In this document: positions 8,778-17,608 of the stretch, in pieces
How positions within the stretch are numbered: the first letter of the stretch is position 1
Layout: each line of letters opens with the position of its first letter
From: Candidatus Dechloromonas phosphoritropha
Lineage (GTDB): Bacteria; Pseudomonadota; Gammaproteobacteria; Burkholderiales; Rhodocyclaceae
Assembly: GCA_016722705.1 (NCBI GenBank)
Contig: JADKGN010000004.1
Location: 682,001-746,000, forward strand
Direction: 5' to 3'
Length of the DNA stretch: 64,000 nt
Translations under genes and position numbers: made by a program
Notes under the pieces: generated by a model
Told to the model about the DNA's origin: nothing
The model's input: the letters and a program-made list of their open reading frames with translations, nothing else
Database searches by the model: none

Positions 8778-10107
8778 CTGAGGTTTCCCCTCATAGTTTG
8801 GCACTTATTCAATAGGTTGAAGACAAATATTCACGCGGAGAATGAGGAGTAGACTCGTTGCTTTGGGTAAATCGTCAAGGGTTGGCGGATCATGAGTGCG
8901 AAGAAGATGATAGTCGGAATGCTGGCGGGGTGTCTGTCGAGCCTGCATGTCAAATTGGCCTGTGCGGTTGAGGCGGCTGTAGGCAGTGCGCTGCGAGGTG
9001 GTCGCTTGAGCTTGAGTCAGCTTGCGCGGTCTGTGCAGTCGGCGACGTCGATGCGTCATCGAGTCAAGCGCATTGACCGTCTGCTGGGAAATACCTCGTT
9101 GCACATCACAAGGACCGAGATTTATCGTGAGGTGGCGTCACGTTGGCTGACCGATCTCGATAATGTGCGGGTGGTGATCGATTGGTCGGACGCCACGACC
9201 GATCAACGCTGGCATCTGCTGCGTGCCAGCATCGCCGTCAAGGGCCGCAGTGTGACGCTGTACGAGGAAATTCACGCGCAACGACGGTATGGTAATCAGG
9301 CGGTGCATCGTCGGTTTCTGGATTGTTTGGCGAAGCTGCTGCCCGACGGGTGCACTCCGACCCTCATCACCGATGCCGGTTTTCACTCGACCTGGTTCGA
9401 CTTGGTCACGGAACATCATTGGCCGTGGATCGGACGCATCCGTGGCAAAGACAGGGTCAGTATTACCGAAGGTCCATGGAAGCGCTGCACCGAGGTTTTT
9501 CCGGATGCCACGCCGTGCGCCCAAGCCTTCGACAATGCCCGATACGTTCGTAGCCATCCGACAGACTGTCGGTTGGTGCTGGTTAAACGCGAAGCCAAAA
9601 GGCGCCACCATCACACGCGGACGGGCAAACATTCGCGCTCCCATAGCTCGATCAAGGCGGCTCGTGGTGCCAGAGAGCCATGGCTGCTGGCCTGTTCTCC
9701 AGCATTTCCAAAAGCGAGCCCAGAGACGATTATTGACCAGTACTCCCGACGAATGACCATTGAGGAATCCTTTCGTGATCTCAAGAACGAGCGGCTTGGT
9801 CTTGGCTTTAGCGCTTCGCGATCACGCTCGGGCAAGCGACTTGAGATTCTGCTGTTGATTGCTCACTTGACCCACTGGCTGATGCGCCTGATCGGCGAGT
9901 GCGCCCAGCAGAGCGGGATACAGAGGTTCTTCCAGAGTGTGCCCGGTCTAAAGCACAAAGAGATTTCAGCCATCACATTGGCTCGTCGAGTCATCGATGC
10001 CGGGCCCTCCTGGCTTAACCAAATTCGCCCGAAAGACGCTGTTCCGATTCTCCGGCACCAAGCTCAACAGGCTTCTCATATGGCATTTATATGAGGGGAA
10101 ACCTCAG
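8778..10107 (+). mobile_element. IS10-group (IS4-family) insertion sequence with near-perfect 9-bp target duplication
   Basis: 1330 bp, with perfect 18-bp terminal repeats CTGAGGTTTCCCCTCATA at 8778-8795 and, inverted, at 10090-10107. They resemble the IS10 end (CTGAGAGATCCCCTCATA). The flanks are GGACAGACC (8769-8777) and GAACAGACC (10108-10116), a 9-bp duplication with one mismatch, the length expected for this group. The target word resembles the GGTCTGTCC found beside the ends of the neighbouring IS type. Confidence 0.93.
8892..10094 (+). CDS. IS10-group transposase
   Basis: A 400-residue transposase. The N-terminus contains SATSMRHRVKRIDRLLGN, the conserved HxxKRxDRLLGN-type region of IS10-like proteins. 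The DDE residues lie in VVIDWSDAT and TLITDAGFHSTWF, and the YREK signature is YSRRMTIEESFRDLK followed by NERLGLGFS. The stop is inside the right inverted repeat. No disruption is seen, so it is probably functional. Confidence 0.93.
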   Translation: MSAKKMIVGMLAGCLSSLHVKLACAVEAAVGSALRGGRLSLSQLARSVQSATSMRHRVKRIDRLLGNTSLHITRTEIYREVASRWLTDLDNVRVVIDWSDATTDQRWHLLRASIAVKGRSVTLYEEIHAQRRYGNQAVHRRFLDCLAKLLPDGCTPTLITDAGFHSTWFDLVTEHHWPWIGRIRGKDRVSITEGPWKRCTEVFPDATPCAQAFDNARYVRSHPTDCRLVLVKREAKRRHHHTRTGKHSRSHSSIKAARGAREPWLLACSPAFPKASPETIIDQYSRRMTIEESFRDLKNERLGLGFSASRSRSGKRLEILLLIAHLTHWLMRLIGECAQQSGIQRFFQSVPGLKHKEISAITLARRVIDAGPSWLNQIRPKDAVPILRHQAQQASHMAFI

Positions 10108-10169
10108 GAACAGACCAAGGTTTTTGGCTGTTTTGCGCGGTTGACCGTGGCAATGAGTAGAAATTTTGG

Positions 10170-10195
10170 TCTGTCCCGAATGGCACCAAGTTAAG
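10170..10195 (+). repeat. Solitary degenerate IS end
   Basis: GTCTGTCCCGAATGGCACC followed by AAGTTAAG resembles the left end of the IS at 6426 (CCCGAATGGCACTTACTTAA) in the same orientation, without a partner end or transposase. Likely the relic of a lost copy. Confidence 0.6.
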
Positions 10196-10360
10196 GCTGT
10201 CCCCTTTTTTCGAGATTGCCGCACAAGCAACAGCCGACCATGCAACCCTGCAGCAAATCCGCTGTCTCTACAGCGTTGCCGTAACGCCACGGGAATTCAC
10301 TCCACGCCTTACGCCAAATATGCCGCGACAGGAGCAATAAATGAACGCACTGGATTCCCG

Positions 10361-10828
10361 ATGAAGTGCTGCACGCGGGTGTATTTATTGCTAGGCAGTC
10401 TGACCAGTTTTTTGGGCGTGGCGCAGGCGTTGGAAAGCGCGGTGACTGGGTCACTGCTACCGGTTGCGGAGGCTCTCTCTTGTCTTTCCCCGAGTAACTG
10501 TGTCAACTCTCTGGATGATTTGAGCAGTTTGCCACCCTTGCGATTTAACGGCACGGCGGCTGAAGGGAAAGCTGAATTGCTGGCGACGCTGGCGGCTTTC
10601 CCGGAGGCGACGGTGCACCTTGACGAGCCTTTACAGGTAGAAGCCATTTTCACGACACAGGTGGGGTTCCGCGATACGGTGTTGTTCCGGATTGACGCTG
10701 CCGGGCAACGCATAGATTTCCGCTCGAGCTCGAACTTCGGCCTGTACGACTTTGGCAAAAACCGTTCGCGGATGAAGGAATTTACGACCCGCTTCGAGAA
10801 GACGCTGGAGGGCATGCCAGGGCATTGA
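10361..10828 (+). CDS. Exported DUF1499-domain protein
   Basis: About 155 residues from the ATG at 10361 (MKCCTRVYLLLGSLTSFLGV); a longer frame from 10166 starts inside IS debris and is unlikely. The N-terminus looks like a Sec signal peptide cleaved after GVAQA. The rest matches DUF1499: EATVHLDEPLQVEAIFTTQV, then DTVLFRID and IDFRSSSNFGLYDFGKNRSR. DUF1499 proteins are small periplasmic or membrane-associated proteins of unknown function. It faces the end of the ten-gene minus-strand operon. Confidence 0.75.
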   Translation: MKCCTRVYLLLGSLTSFLGVAQALESAVTGSLLPVAEALSCLSPSNCVNSLDDLSSLPPLRFNGTAAEGKAELLATLAAFPEATVHLDEPLQVEAIFTTQVGFRDTVLFRIDAAGQRIDFRSSSNFGLYDFGKNRSRMKEFTTRFEKTLEGMPGH

Positions 10829-10869
10829 ATCCGGCATTGCTGCGACCATAGAAACAACGGCTGGCCCTG

Positions 10870-10889
10870 CGGTCGACGGCAAAAAACGG
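10870..10889 (+). repeat. Copy 2 of dispersed TGCGGTCGAC-N3-AAAAA motif
   Basis: TGCGGTCGACGGCAAAAAAC lies in the short gap between two convergent genes. Compare 5071, 46093 and 62063. Confidence 0.4.
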
Positions 10890-10900
10890 CAAATTTCGGG

Positions 10901-11323
10901 TTATGCTGCCAGCACTCGCCGCAAACCACGCATCAGGGTGCCGATGGCGGGGAGTTTCATGTATAGCTCTTCGCCCGTATCCCAGTAATCGCGGTGGTAA
11001 TTGACCTTGCCGTCGGCAGCGAATTTGAGGTGCGAGACCCCGCGCATGCCTTGCGTTTCGCCCTTGCCCCACAGCTTTACCCGGAAACTGAATTCCCAGA
11101 TCAGCATGGCGCCGTGTTCATCGACCACTTTCTCAGTGACGATAAAGCGTGGCTCGGCGACTTGTTTGAACATGTGGCTGAAGATGCGCTGGACGGCCGC
11201 GACGCCGCGCACTTCGTTGAACGGGTCCTTGAAGTAGGCATCGGCGCTGTAGAACTCGGGGAAGCGGACGACGCTTTCCGGCGACAGTCCGTGGAAGAAA
11301 TCGATCAGTGCATCGGGGTTCAT
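10901..11323 (-). CDS. NTF2-like (SnoaL-type) protein
   Basis: A 140-residue protein with the cone-shaped NTF2/SnoaL fold pattern: FFHGLSPESVVRFPEFYSAD, DPFNEVRGVAAVQRIFSHMF, then MLIWEFSFRVKLWG and HRDYWDTGEEL. Proteins of this kind recur beside SDR, DUF3833 and CFA genes in light- or singlet-oxygen-induced lipid clusters. Here it is the last gene of such an operon, one base after the SDR stop. It may bind or process a lipid product; its reaction is unknown. Confidence 0.85.
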   Translation of the reverse strand: MNPDALIDFFHGLSPESVVRFPEFYSADAYFKDPFNEVRGVAAVQRIFSHMFKQVAEPRFIVTEKVVDEHGAMLIWEFSFRVKLWGKGETQGMRGVSHLKFAADGKVNYHRDYWDTGEELYMKLPAIGTLMRGLRRVLAA

Positions 11324-11324
11324 C

Positions 11325-12080
11325 TCAATTTCCGGTCAGGCGGCGGACAAGGGGGAAATACAGGCCATAGGGCAGGAGCGCGAGAAACTTCATGACGCGC
11401 GTGAAACGCTTCGGAAAGTGGATCTCGAATTTGCCCGTTTTCAGGCCGTCGACCGTGGCCAGCGCCGCCTCTCCGGGAGTCAGCAGGGCGGGCATGGCGA
11501 AATCGTTTTTCGCGGTGAGCTGGGTCGCAACGAAGCCGGGGTTGACGACCCAGACGCCGATCCCTTGCGGCGCGAGATCGAGGTGCAGGCATTCGGCGAA
11601 GTGGATCAGCGCCGCCTTGCCCGGCCCGTAGGCGAGCGCCTTGGGCAGGCCGCGGTAGCCGGCGACACTGGCGACGAAGACGATGCCGCCGCCGGCCCGC
11701 AGGTCGGGCAGGACCGTCGCGGCGAGGCGCATGGCGCCGTTGAAATTGACGGTGACCACCCTCTCGGCAACCGCCAGGTCGAAGTCCGCAGCGCGCATCG
11801 GCACGTAATCGCCGGCCAGATAGATCACCAGGTCGATGCCGCGCCAGGCCGCAAGCAGGCTCGCACGAGCAGCGGCAAGACTGGCCGTGTCGGTCGCGTC
11901 GCAAAGCAACAGCAAGGCATTTTCGATGGCCAGTGCCCGCAACTTGTCGACACTGCGCGCCGACAGCGCCAGGCGGGCGCCGCGCCCGGCCAGTTCCCGC
12001 GCCAGTGCGGCGCCGATCCCGCTCGACGCGCCGACCAACCAGACGCGCTTGCCTGACCAGTCAGTGATTTTCGGATTCAT
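11325..12080 (-). CDS. Short-chain dehydrogenase/reductase
   Basis: A 251-residue SDR. It has an N-terminal NAD(P) site LVGASSGIGAALARELAGRG, a DAT acidic loop, VVTVNFNGAM around the structural Asn, and the YxxxK catalytic pair in AYGPGKAALIHFAE with the upstream Ser in FVASVAGYRG. It is preceded by the DUF3833 gene with a 4-base ATGA overlap, showing translational coupling. In this operon it probably oxidises or reduces a modified fatty acyl or carotenoid-like substrate; the substrate is inferred from neighbours only. Confidence 0.9.
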   Translation of the reverse strand: MNPKITDWSGKRVWLVGASSGIGAALARELAGRGARLALSARSVDKLRALAIENALLLLCDATDTASLAAARASLLAAWRGIDLVIYLAGDYVPMRAADFDLAVAERVVTVNFNGAMRLAATVLPDLRAGGGIVFVASVAGYRGLPKALAYGPGKAALIHFAECLHLDLAPQGIGVWVVNPGFVATQLTAKNDFAMPALLTPGEAALATVDGLKTGKFEIHFPKRFTRVMKFLALLPYGLYFPLVRRLTGN

Positions 12081-12598
12081 CGCTTAACGAAGGTCAGGGT
12101 CACTTCGCCGAGATCGAAGCCCCACTTGCTCATGTAGGAGCGGTTGAGCATCACCTTGTCGTCCATCAGGAACATCCAGTCGTCCAAATCGACGTTGTAC
12201 ACCTTGCCGTCGACCGGCAGCGCCAGCACATAACGCCAGCGCAGCGCATTGCCGGCGACCTCGCCAATGGCCTCGCCGACGACATCGTCGGCCTTGCCGC
12301 GGAAGGTGCCGTCCGCCTGCTTGGTGAGGGTCCAGACGCGGCGCGATGTGGTGCCGTCCGACCATTTGAAATGCTCGTCGAGGACGCCGGTATCGCCCGT
12401 CCACTTGGCGTCGATGACGACATGGAAGCGCTTCTGTACTTCACCGGAGCGCCCTTGGAACATTCCCCAGGCGTCGAGCGTGCCATTGAGGTAGGTCTTG
12501 AGGTCGAGGGCCGGTTGTTCGGCGCGGTACTGTTCGACCCCGGACGAGGCGCAGGCGCTCAGGCCGAGGGTGAAGGCAGCGGCAAGCAGAAATTTCAT
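12077..12598 (-). CDS. DUF3833 lipoprotein
   Basis: 173 residues from the ATG at 12598 (MKFLLAAAFTLGLSACASSG). The lipobox LSAC predicts an exported lipoprotein. The body matches DUF3833: LDLKTYLNGTLDAWGMFQGR, RFHVVIDAKWTGDTGVLDEH and WMFLMDDKVMLNRSYMSKWG. DUF3833 genes occur almost always with CFA-like, DUF1365, SDR and chalcone-isomerase-like genes, as here. Its function is unknown; the beta-rich domain suggests lipid binding at a membrane (inference). Confidence 0.9.
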   Translation of the reverse strand: MKFLLAAAFTLGLSACASSGVEQYRAEQPALDLKTYLNGTLDAWGMFQGRSGEVQKRFHVVIDAKWTGDTGVLDEHFKWSDGTTSRRVWTLTKQADGTFRGKADDVVGEAIGEVAGNALRWRYVLALPVDGKVYNVDLDDWMFLMDDKVMLNRSYMSKWGFDLGEVTLTFVKR

Positions 12599-12599
12599 G

Positions 12600-13820
12600 T
12601 CAGATCTCCAGGGAATGGCGCCAGCGCCAGAGCAGCAGGCCGGCGAGCGCCTTGAAGCCAAGGGGCAACAAGGCATAGGCAAAAGTGAGCGCAGCCAGCC
12701 CACCGCCGCTGCCCGGTACGTAGCCGAGCAGCGCCAGAAACGGCAAAGCCAGCCCGGCGGCCAGTGCCAGGTTGAGCTTGGCAAAGAAATTCCAGACGCC
12801 GAAGCAGGCGCCCGCCTGCCCCTGGCGCTCGCCGAGATCGGCGGCAATCGCGGCGGGCAACGCCAGATCGGCGCCGAGCGCCAGGCCGGAAGCGATGCAG
12901 ATGGCGGCGAAGGGCCAGAGGTCGCCGCTCCCGAGCAGCGTGGCGCCGGCGAAGGCGATGATCGCCAGGAGCATCGCCCCCAACCAGGCGGTGACGCGGC
13001 CGTAGTGCGCTGAAAGCTTGACCCAGAGCGGCAGCGAGGCGGCGCCGGCGACGAAGTACAGGGCCAGCAGCGGGCCGCTCGCCTTCTCCAGGTGCAGCAC
13101 GTCGGCGACGAAAAAAAGGAAAAGCGTCGCCGGCAGCGCGGCGGCGATGCCGTTGGCGACGAAGACGCCAAGCAGGCGACGGAAGGCAAGGTCGTTTATT
13201 ACCTGGCGCAGGCTGGGCAGCAGGGGCTGACTCGGCGCCTGCACCGGCTGCCCGGCGCCGACCCGGCTAAACGTCGTGGCGGCCGCGATCAGCAGCAACG
13301 GCGGCAAGACCCAGGAAAGACGCCTGATACCCTCGTCGAGATCACTGGCCAGCAACCCGGGCAGGGCGGCGGCGAGGACGACACCGAGCAGCCCGAAACC
13401 CTCGCGTGCCGCGGTCAACCGGGTACGCTGGGCGGAAGTGTTGCCGACATCGGCGCCCCAGGCCTGATAGGCGACCGACGCCGCCGAGAAGCCGAGGTAG
13501 GTCAGTGCCAGCGAGCCGGCCAGCCACGAAGCCGCATGGTTGGCTGGCGGGTTGAGCAGGGCGACGAAGCCAGCGGCAAAGGGGACGAGGGCGAGCGCCA
13601 CCATGGTTGGGCGCGGCACGCGATCGGCGAGCCAGCCCAGCCACGGGTCGATTCCGGCATCGAGCAGCCGCGTGCCGAGCAGGATGGCGCCGAGCAGTGC
13701 GAGTTGCATGCCGGCTACCTCGGCATAGAAGCGCGGCACATGAACATAGATGGGCAGCGCCGCGAAGGCCAGTGGGAGACCGAGCAATCCGTAAGAGAAG
13801 GTGCGTACGGCAGTCGTCAC
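12600..13820 (-). CDS. MFS transporter of the operon
   Basis: About 406 residues from a GTG at 13820 (reading VTTAVRTFSYGLLGLPLAFA), one base after the chalcone-isomerase-like stop. The frame is open further upstream but would overlap the preceding gene completely. About twelve hydrophobic segments, with the MFS loop motif LGWLADRVPRPTMVALALVP between helices 2 and 3. It resembles the GPH/MFS_2 type found in CFA-DUF1365 clusters. It may move a lipid-linked or small organic compound; the substrate is unknown. Confidence 0.85.
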   Translation of the reverse strand: MTTAVRTFSYGLLGLPLAFAALPIYVHVPRFYAEVAGMQLALLGAILLGTRLLDAGIDPWLGWLADRVPRPTMVALALVPFAAGFVALLNPPANHAASWLAGSLALTYLGFSAASVAYQAWGADVGNTSAQRTRLTAAREGFGLLGVVLAAALPGLLASDLDEGIRRLSWVLPPLLLIAAATTFSRVGAGQPVQAPSQPLLPSLRQVINDLAFRRLLGVFVANGIAAALPATLFLFFVADVLHLEKASGPLLALYFVAGAASLPLWVKLSAHYGRVTAWLGAMLLAIIAFAGATLLGSGDLWPFAAICIASGLALGADLALPAAIAADLGERQGQAGACFGVWNFFAKLNLALAAGLALPFLALLGYVPGSGGGLAALTFAYALLPLGFKALAGLLLWRWRHSLEI

Positions 13821-13821
13821 C

Positions 13822-14358
13822 TCAGGAGTCCTGACGCTTGAGCAACGCGGCGCGCAGATCGGGCGCGCTGGTTTTGGCGTCGAGCCAGATAGCGAAGAAG
13901 GCCCGGGCGAAGGCAGGGTCTTCGATCGTCCCGATGCTGCGGTCGTTGAAGAAGAAACGCGCCTCATCCGGAAGCTGTATGCCGAGGATATGGTCGCCGG
14001 GACGGACATCGGGAAAAATCCTGAGCATCTGTTCGCCCCAGCCCCTGAGTCTGGCCTCGTCGGCAACGCCGAGGTTGCGAATCTCCTTGACGCTGGCCTC
14101 GGCGATGTCGCGACCACTGATGTTCCGCTTGTAGGTCAGCTTGAGCGCCAGCGGCGGGCGCAGCGGGTCATCGCCACTGGCCCACAGCGTCGCCTCGTAC
14201 ACCAGGAAGCCCAAGCGGCGGAATTCGCCGCTACCCCAGCGCCGGAAGCCGGCGGTCGGCGCCTCTGCCGCGCTCATCGCAAGACTGGCCAGCGGCCACG
14301 CGGCGAGGCCAAGCAGCAGGCGGCGCCTAGTGATGGGCGAGTTCAAAATGGACGACAT
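13822..14358 (-). CDS. Chalcone-isomerase-like exported protein
   Basis: About 178 residues from the ATG at 14358, overlapping the CFA gene end by 32 bases. The N-terminus ITRRRLLLGLAAWPLASLAM has twin-arginine character and a hydrophobic core, so export is likely. The domain reads RRLGFLVYEATLWASGD, ALKLTYKRNISGRDIAEASV, and ends with ARAFFAIWLDAKTSAPDLRA, matching the chalcone_3 (PF16036-like) group. Bacterial members do not make flavonoids; they may bind fatty acids. It is a regular partner of the CFA/DUF1365 cluster. Confidence 0.85.
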   Translation of the reverse strand: MSSILNSPITRRRLLLGLAAWPLASLAMSAAEAPTAGFRRWGSGEFRRLGFLVYEATLWASGDDPLRPPLALKLTYKRNISGRDIAEASVKEIRNLGVADEARLRGWGEQMLRIFPDVRPGDHILGIQLPDEARFFFNDRSIGTIEDPAFARAFFAIWLDAKTSAPDLRAALLKRQDS

Positions 14359-15511
14359 CGATGTTCCCGGCGAGGAAGCCTGCCTCGCAATAGCAGAGAT
14401 AAAGGCGCCAGAGGCGGCGGAAGTGCTCGTCGAAACCGAGCGCGGCGATTTGCGGCCAGTTGGCCTCGAAGGCACGGCGCCATTCGCCCAGCGTCCGCGC
14501 GTAATCGGCGCCGAACGCATATTCCGAACAGACCGCCAGCCCCTGCCTGGCAGCGGCGGCGCGGAAGGCGGGGCGCGACGGCAGCATGCCGCCGGGGAAG
14601 ACGTACTGCTGGATGAAGTCGGTGCCCCTGCGGTAATCGGCGAACAGGTCGTCGCGGATGGTGATGCTCTGGATCACCGCCCGGCCGCCCGGCTTGAGCG
14701 CCTTGGCGATGGTCTGGAAGTAGGTCGGCCACCAGCGCTCACCGACCGCTTCGAACATTTCGATCGAAACGATGTTGTCGAACTGCTCGCTCGTGTCGCG
14801 GTAATCCTGCAGCCGGAGATCGGCTTGCGGCACCCGCTTGCGCGCCCATTCGAGCTGCGCCGGCGACAGGGTGAGGCCGGTGACATGGAGACCTTCCCGA
14901 GCGGCAATCTCGGCGAATCCGCCCCAGCCGCAGCCGATTTCCAGCACGCTATGCCCCGGGCCGGCATGCAGGCGGCGCAGGATGCGGTGGTACTTGGCGC
15001 GCTGCGCCGTCTCCAGATCGCCCGAATCGACATTGCGGTAGAGAGCGCTCGAATAGCTCATGCCGGGATCGAGCCACAGCTTGTAGAAGTCGTTGCCAAG
15101 GTCATAATGAGCCATGATGTTGCGTTTGCTGCCGGTCCGGCTGTTGCGGTTGAGCCAGTGGCGCAGGCGCGCCGCAACGAGGTTGCGCCAGGAACCGTAG
15201 ACCGCCTCCTTCAACACCTCCCGGTTCCGGGTCAGCAGCGTCAGCAATCCGCTGACGTCGGGTGAATCCCAGTGGCCGTCGAGATAGGCTTCGGCGAGAC
15301 CGATGTCGCCACGGGCCAGAACCTGACTGAACATCGCTTCGTCATGCACCTGCAGGGTGACGCCGTGCTCTCCCGACCCGAACAGGCGGCTGGAACCGTC
15401 GGGCAGGCGCACTTCGAGCATCCCGCCGACGATCCGTTCGAGGAGGGCGAGAACCAGGCGGGTATCGCGGGCTGGGCTATCGCCGCCGCGCAGAATCATC
15501 GTGTCATTCAT
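14327..15511 (-). CDS. Cyclopropane-fatty-acyl-phospholipid synthase family SAM methyltransferase
   Basis: A 394-residue member of the CFA synthase / UfaM-like methyltransferase family. These enzymes add a methylene or methyl group from S-adenosylmethionine to double bonds of membrane phospholipid acyl chains. Visible features are HYDLGNDFYKLWLDPGMSYS (substrate region), the SAM site VLEIGCGWGGFAEIAAREG, SIEMFEAVGERWWPTYF and FIQQYVFPGGMLPS. Its setting with an FAD desaturase-like protein and DUF1365 favours a role in furan or methyl-branched fatty acids over simple cyclopropane formation; this is inference. It overlaps DUF1365 by 4 bases. Confidence 0.9.
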   Translation of the reverse strand: MNDTMILRGGDSPARDTRLVLALLERIVGGMLEVRLPDGSSRLFGSGEHGVTLQVHDEAMFSQVLARGDIGLAEAYLDGHWDSPDVSGLLTLLTRNREVLKEAVYGSWRNLVAARLRHWLNRNSRTGSKRNIMAHYDLGNDFYKLWLDPGMSYSSALYRNVDSGDLETAQRAKYHRILRRLHAGPGHSVLEIGCGWGGFAEIAAREGLHVTGLTLSPAQLEWARKRVPQADLRLQDYRDTSEQFDNIVSIEMFEAVGERWWPTYFQTIAKALKPGGRAVIQSITIRDDLFADYRRGTDFIQQYVFPGGMLPSRPAFRAAAARQGLAVCSEYAFGADYARTLGEWRRAFEANWPQIAALGFDEHFRRLWRLYLCYCEAGFLAGNIDVVHFELAHH

Positions 15512-16281
15512 TTTTGTGATTCCCGAAGGGGTTGGTGTTCATGGGAAGAGTGCGCGCCGATGAAAGGTACGCCCTTGATCCAGAGCTTGAGAGCCTGCCA
15601 GTGGATGCGGAAGACAATGCCGGCAGTCAGCAGAGGCATACGCAGGAAAGCGCCGAGCAGGGCGCGGGTGGACCAGGCGGTGGACTTGCCCGAGACCGAG
15701 GTCAACAGCAACTCACCTTCTGCATCGTCGTAGTCGATGCGGGCGACCGGACATTCTCTTTGCAAATAAAAACGGAAGCGATAGCCACCCTCGATCTCGC
15801 AGAAGGGCGAAACATGAAAGGTCTTGCTCGCTGCCAAGACCTGCCCGTCGCGCAGCGGCGCGCCATCCGGACTGTGCAGTAGATAACTGTGGCGACCACC
15901 GAATGTATTGCTGACCTCGGCGAGTACGGCGATCAGTTCGCCGTCGCGGTTGCGGCAAAACCAGAAGGTGACCGGATTGAAGACGAAGCCGAACACCCGC
16001 GGGAAGCACTGCAGCACGATGTCTCCATCGTCCGGCAGACCGTGCCGGCGCAGCAGCGACCGGATCCACGGCAACAGCGGCGAACCGTCGCGTGGCCCGT
16101 GGTCCTTCTGGTGGAAACTGAGCAGGTTGTTGCGGTCGACCGAGAAAAACGGGCCATTTGCGGAAGCCAGATCAGCCACCGGCAACTGGACGAAAAAGAC
16201 CGGATAGCTGAAGGCATTGACCACCGGGCGTAGCCGGCGGTGAAACACCTGACCAATCAGAAGGCGGGGAAGAGTAGGCAT
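15508..16281 (-). CDS. DUF1365-domain protein
   Basis: 257 residues from the ATG at 16281 (MPTLPRLLIGQVFHRRLRPV), 7 bases after the FAD oxidoreductase stop. The DUF1365 core shows HRRLRPVVNAFSYPVFFVQL, VLQCFPRVFGFVFNPVTFWF and the cysteine-bearing VSPFCEIEGGYRFRF. DUF1365 proteins always accompany the FAD oxidoreductase and CFA-type enzyme and are thought to act in the same lipid modification, but their chemistry is not settled. The gene start overlaps nothing and the end overlaps the methyltransferase start, implying coupling. Confidence 0.9.
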   Translation of the reverse strand: MPTLPRLLIGQVFHRRLRPVVNAFSYPVFFVQLPVADLASANGPFFSVDRNNLLSFHQKDHGPRDGSPLLPWIRSLLRRHGLPDDGDIVLQCFPRVFGFVFNPVTFWFCRNRDGELIAVLAEVSNTFGGRHSYLLHSPDGAPLRDGQVLAASKTFHVSPFCEIEGGYRFRFYLQRECPVARIDYDDAEGELLLTSVSGKSTAWSTRALLGAFLRMPLLTAGIVFRIHWQALKLWIKGVPFIGAHSSHEHQPLRESQK

Positions 16282-16288
16282 CGTGATC

Positions 16289-17599
16289 TCAGGCACTCGC
16301 CAGTTCGCGGGCGCGCGGCGTGACGGCACCCTGCCACGGCGCGTCGATGCCCATGCCGTTGGCGACGCGCAACGCCGACTTGAGGCCGTCTTCGTGGAAC
16401 CCATAACTGCCCCAGGCGCCGGCCAGCCAGATGCCGCCCTCACCCTGCGCATCGGCAAGTTTTTGCTGGGCGGCGATGGCCGCACCGTCGAAGATCGGGT
16501 GGGCGTAGTCGAATTCGGCGATGACGCTAGCCGGATCGGGCTCGCGCACCGGATTGAGGGTGACGACGACCGGCGTCGTGAAAGGCAGCGGCTGCAGGCG
16601 GTTTATCAGGTAAGAAACCGCAACCGGTTGCGCGCCCGGCGCACCGCTGCCGGCCGCGTAGTTCCAAGCCGACCAGAGTTTCTCGTCACGTGGCAGCAGG
16701 GCGCGGTCGGTATGCAGGACGGCGCGGTTGGCCTGATAGCGGATCGCCGCCAGCACATCGCGCTGCGCGTCGCTGGCCGTGAAGCCGAGGATGGCGAGTG
16801 CTTGGTCGCTGTGGCACGCCAACACCACCTGATCGAAATGCTCGCTGCCACCACCATGAGTCACGCGCAATCCGGCAGACTCGCGGGTCACCGCGCTCAC
16901 CGGGCAGGCGAGACGGATGTCAGCGAGCTGGTGGGCGATCCTGCGCACGTACTCGCGGCCACCGCCCTTGACGGTACGCCACAGCGGACGATCGAAAACC
17001 TGCAGCAGGCCGTGGTTCTGGCAAAAGCGGACAAACGTGGCGAGCGGCGTGGCGAGCATCTGCCCGGTGGGGCAGGACCAGATCGCGGCGGCCATCGGCA
17101 GCAGGTACCACTCGGAGAATGCGGAAGAATAGCGGCCCGCGCTCAGGAAATCGCGCAGACTGCGGTTGTCCTCGGGGTGCGAAAGCAGCCAGGCGACACT
17201 TTCGCGGTTGAAACGCAGGATCTCGGAAAGCATGGTCCAGAACTGCGGACGCACCAGGTTGCGCTTCTGTCCGAAGACGGTGGCGAGGTTGCTGCCCGAC
17301 CATTCGATGTCGGGGTTCTCGAGGCTGACCGCGAAAGACATTTCGGTCTCGACGCTGTCGACACCGAGCAGGGCGAACAGCGCAATCAGGTTCGGATAGG
17401 TCTTCTCGTTGAAGACGAGGAAGCCGGTATCGACCGGGTGCGTCTTGCCTTCGAGCGTGACGTCCACGGTGTTGGTGTGACCGCCGAGGTAATTGGCGGC
17501 CTCGAAGAGTGTCACGTCATGCTGGCGGCCAATCAGCCAGGCGGTGACGAGACCCGAGATACCGGCGCCGATGACTGCAATACGTTGCCTGTCTTTCAT
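16289..17599 (-). CDS. FAD-dependent amine-oxidase/desaturase-like oxidoreductase
   Basis: A 436-residue flavoprotein. The FAD-binding Rossmann motif is IAVIGAGISGLVTAWLIGRQ at residues 7-26, followed by LFEAANYLGGHTNTVDV. It has a C-terminal FAD motif region near IWLAGAWGSYGFHEDGLKSA. This is the family of UfaD-like acyl desaturases and protoporphyrinogen-oxidase-like proteins. Together with DUF1365 and the CFA-type methyltransferase it likely desaturates or oxidises methylated acyl chains of phospholipids. It lies 9 bases after folE2 and is part of the ten-gene operon. Confidence 0.9.
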   Translation of the reverse strand: MKDRQRIAVIGAGISGLVTAWLIGRQHDVTLFEAANYLGGHTNTVDVTLEGKTHPVDTGFLVFNEKTYPNLIALFALLGVDSVETEMSFAVSLENPDIEWSGSNLATVFGQKRNLVRPQFWTMLSEILRFNRESVAWLLSHPEDNRSLRDFLSAGRYSSAFSEWYLLPMAAAIWSCPTGQMLATPLATFVRFCQNHGLLQVFDRPLWRTVKGGGREYVRRIAHQLADIRLACPVSAVTRESAGLRVTHGGGSEHFDQVVLACHSDQALAILGFTASDAQRDVLAAIRYQANRAVLHTDRALLPRDEKLWSAWNYAAGSGAPGAQPVAVSYLINRLQPLPFTTPVVVTLNPVREPDPASVIAEFDYAHPIFDGAAIAAQQKLADAQGEGGIWLAGAWGSYGFHEDGLKSALRVANGMGIDAPWQGAVTPRARELASA

Positions 17600-17608
17600 G
17601 ATGGCCTC

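Noticed and set aside
8616..8804. 62-codon minus-strand frame before the IS10-type element
   Set aside because: It crosses the IS end and its start lies inside the element; no ribosome site or family pattern.
12600..14117. Longer start for the MFS gene (up to 505 codons)
   Set aside because: The extra N-terminus would be the antisense-like frame of the chalcone-isomerase-like gene; the GTG at 13820 directly after that gene's stop fits operon spacing.
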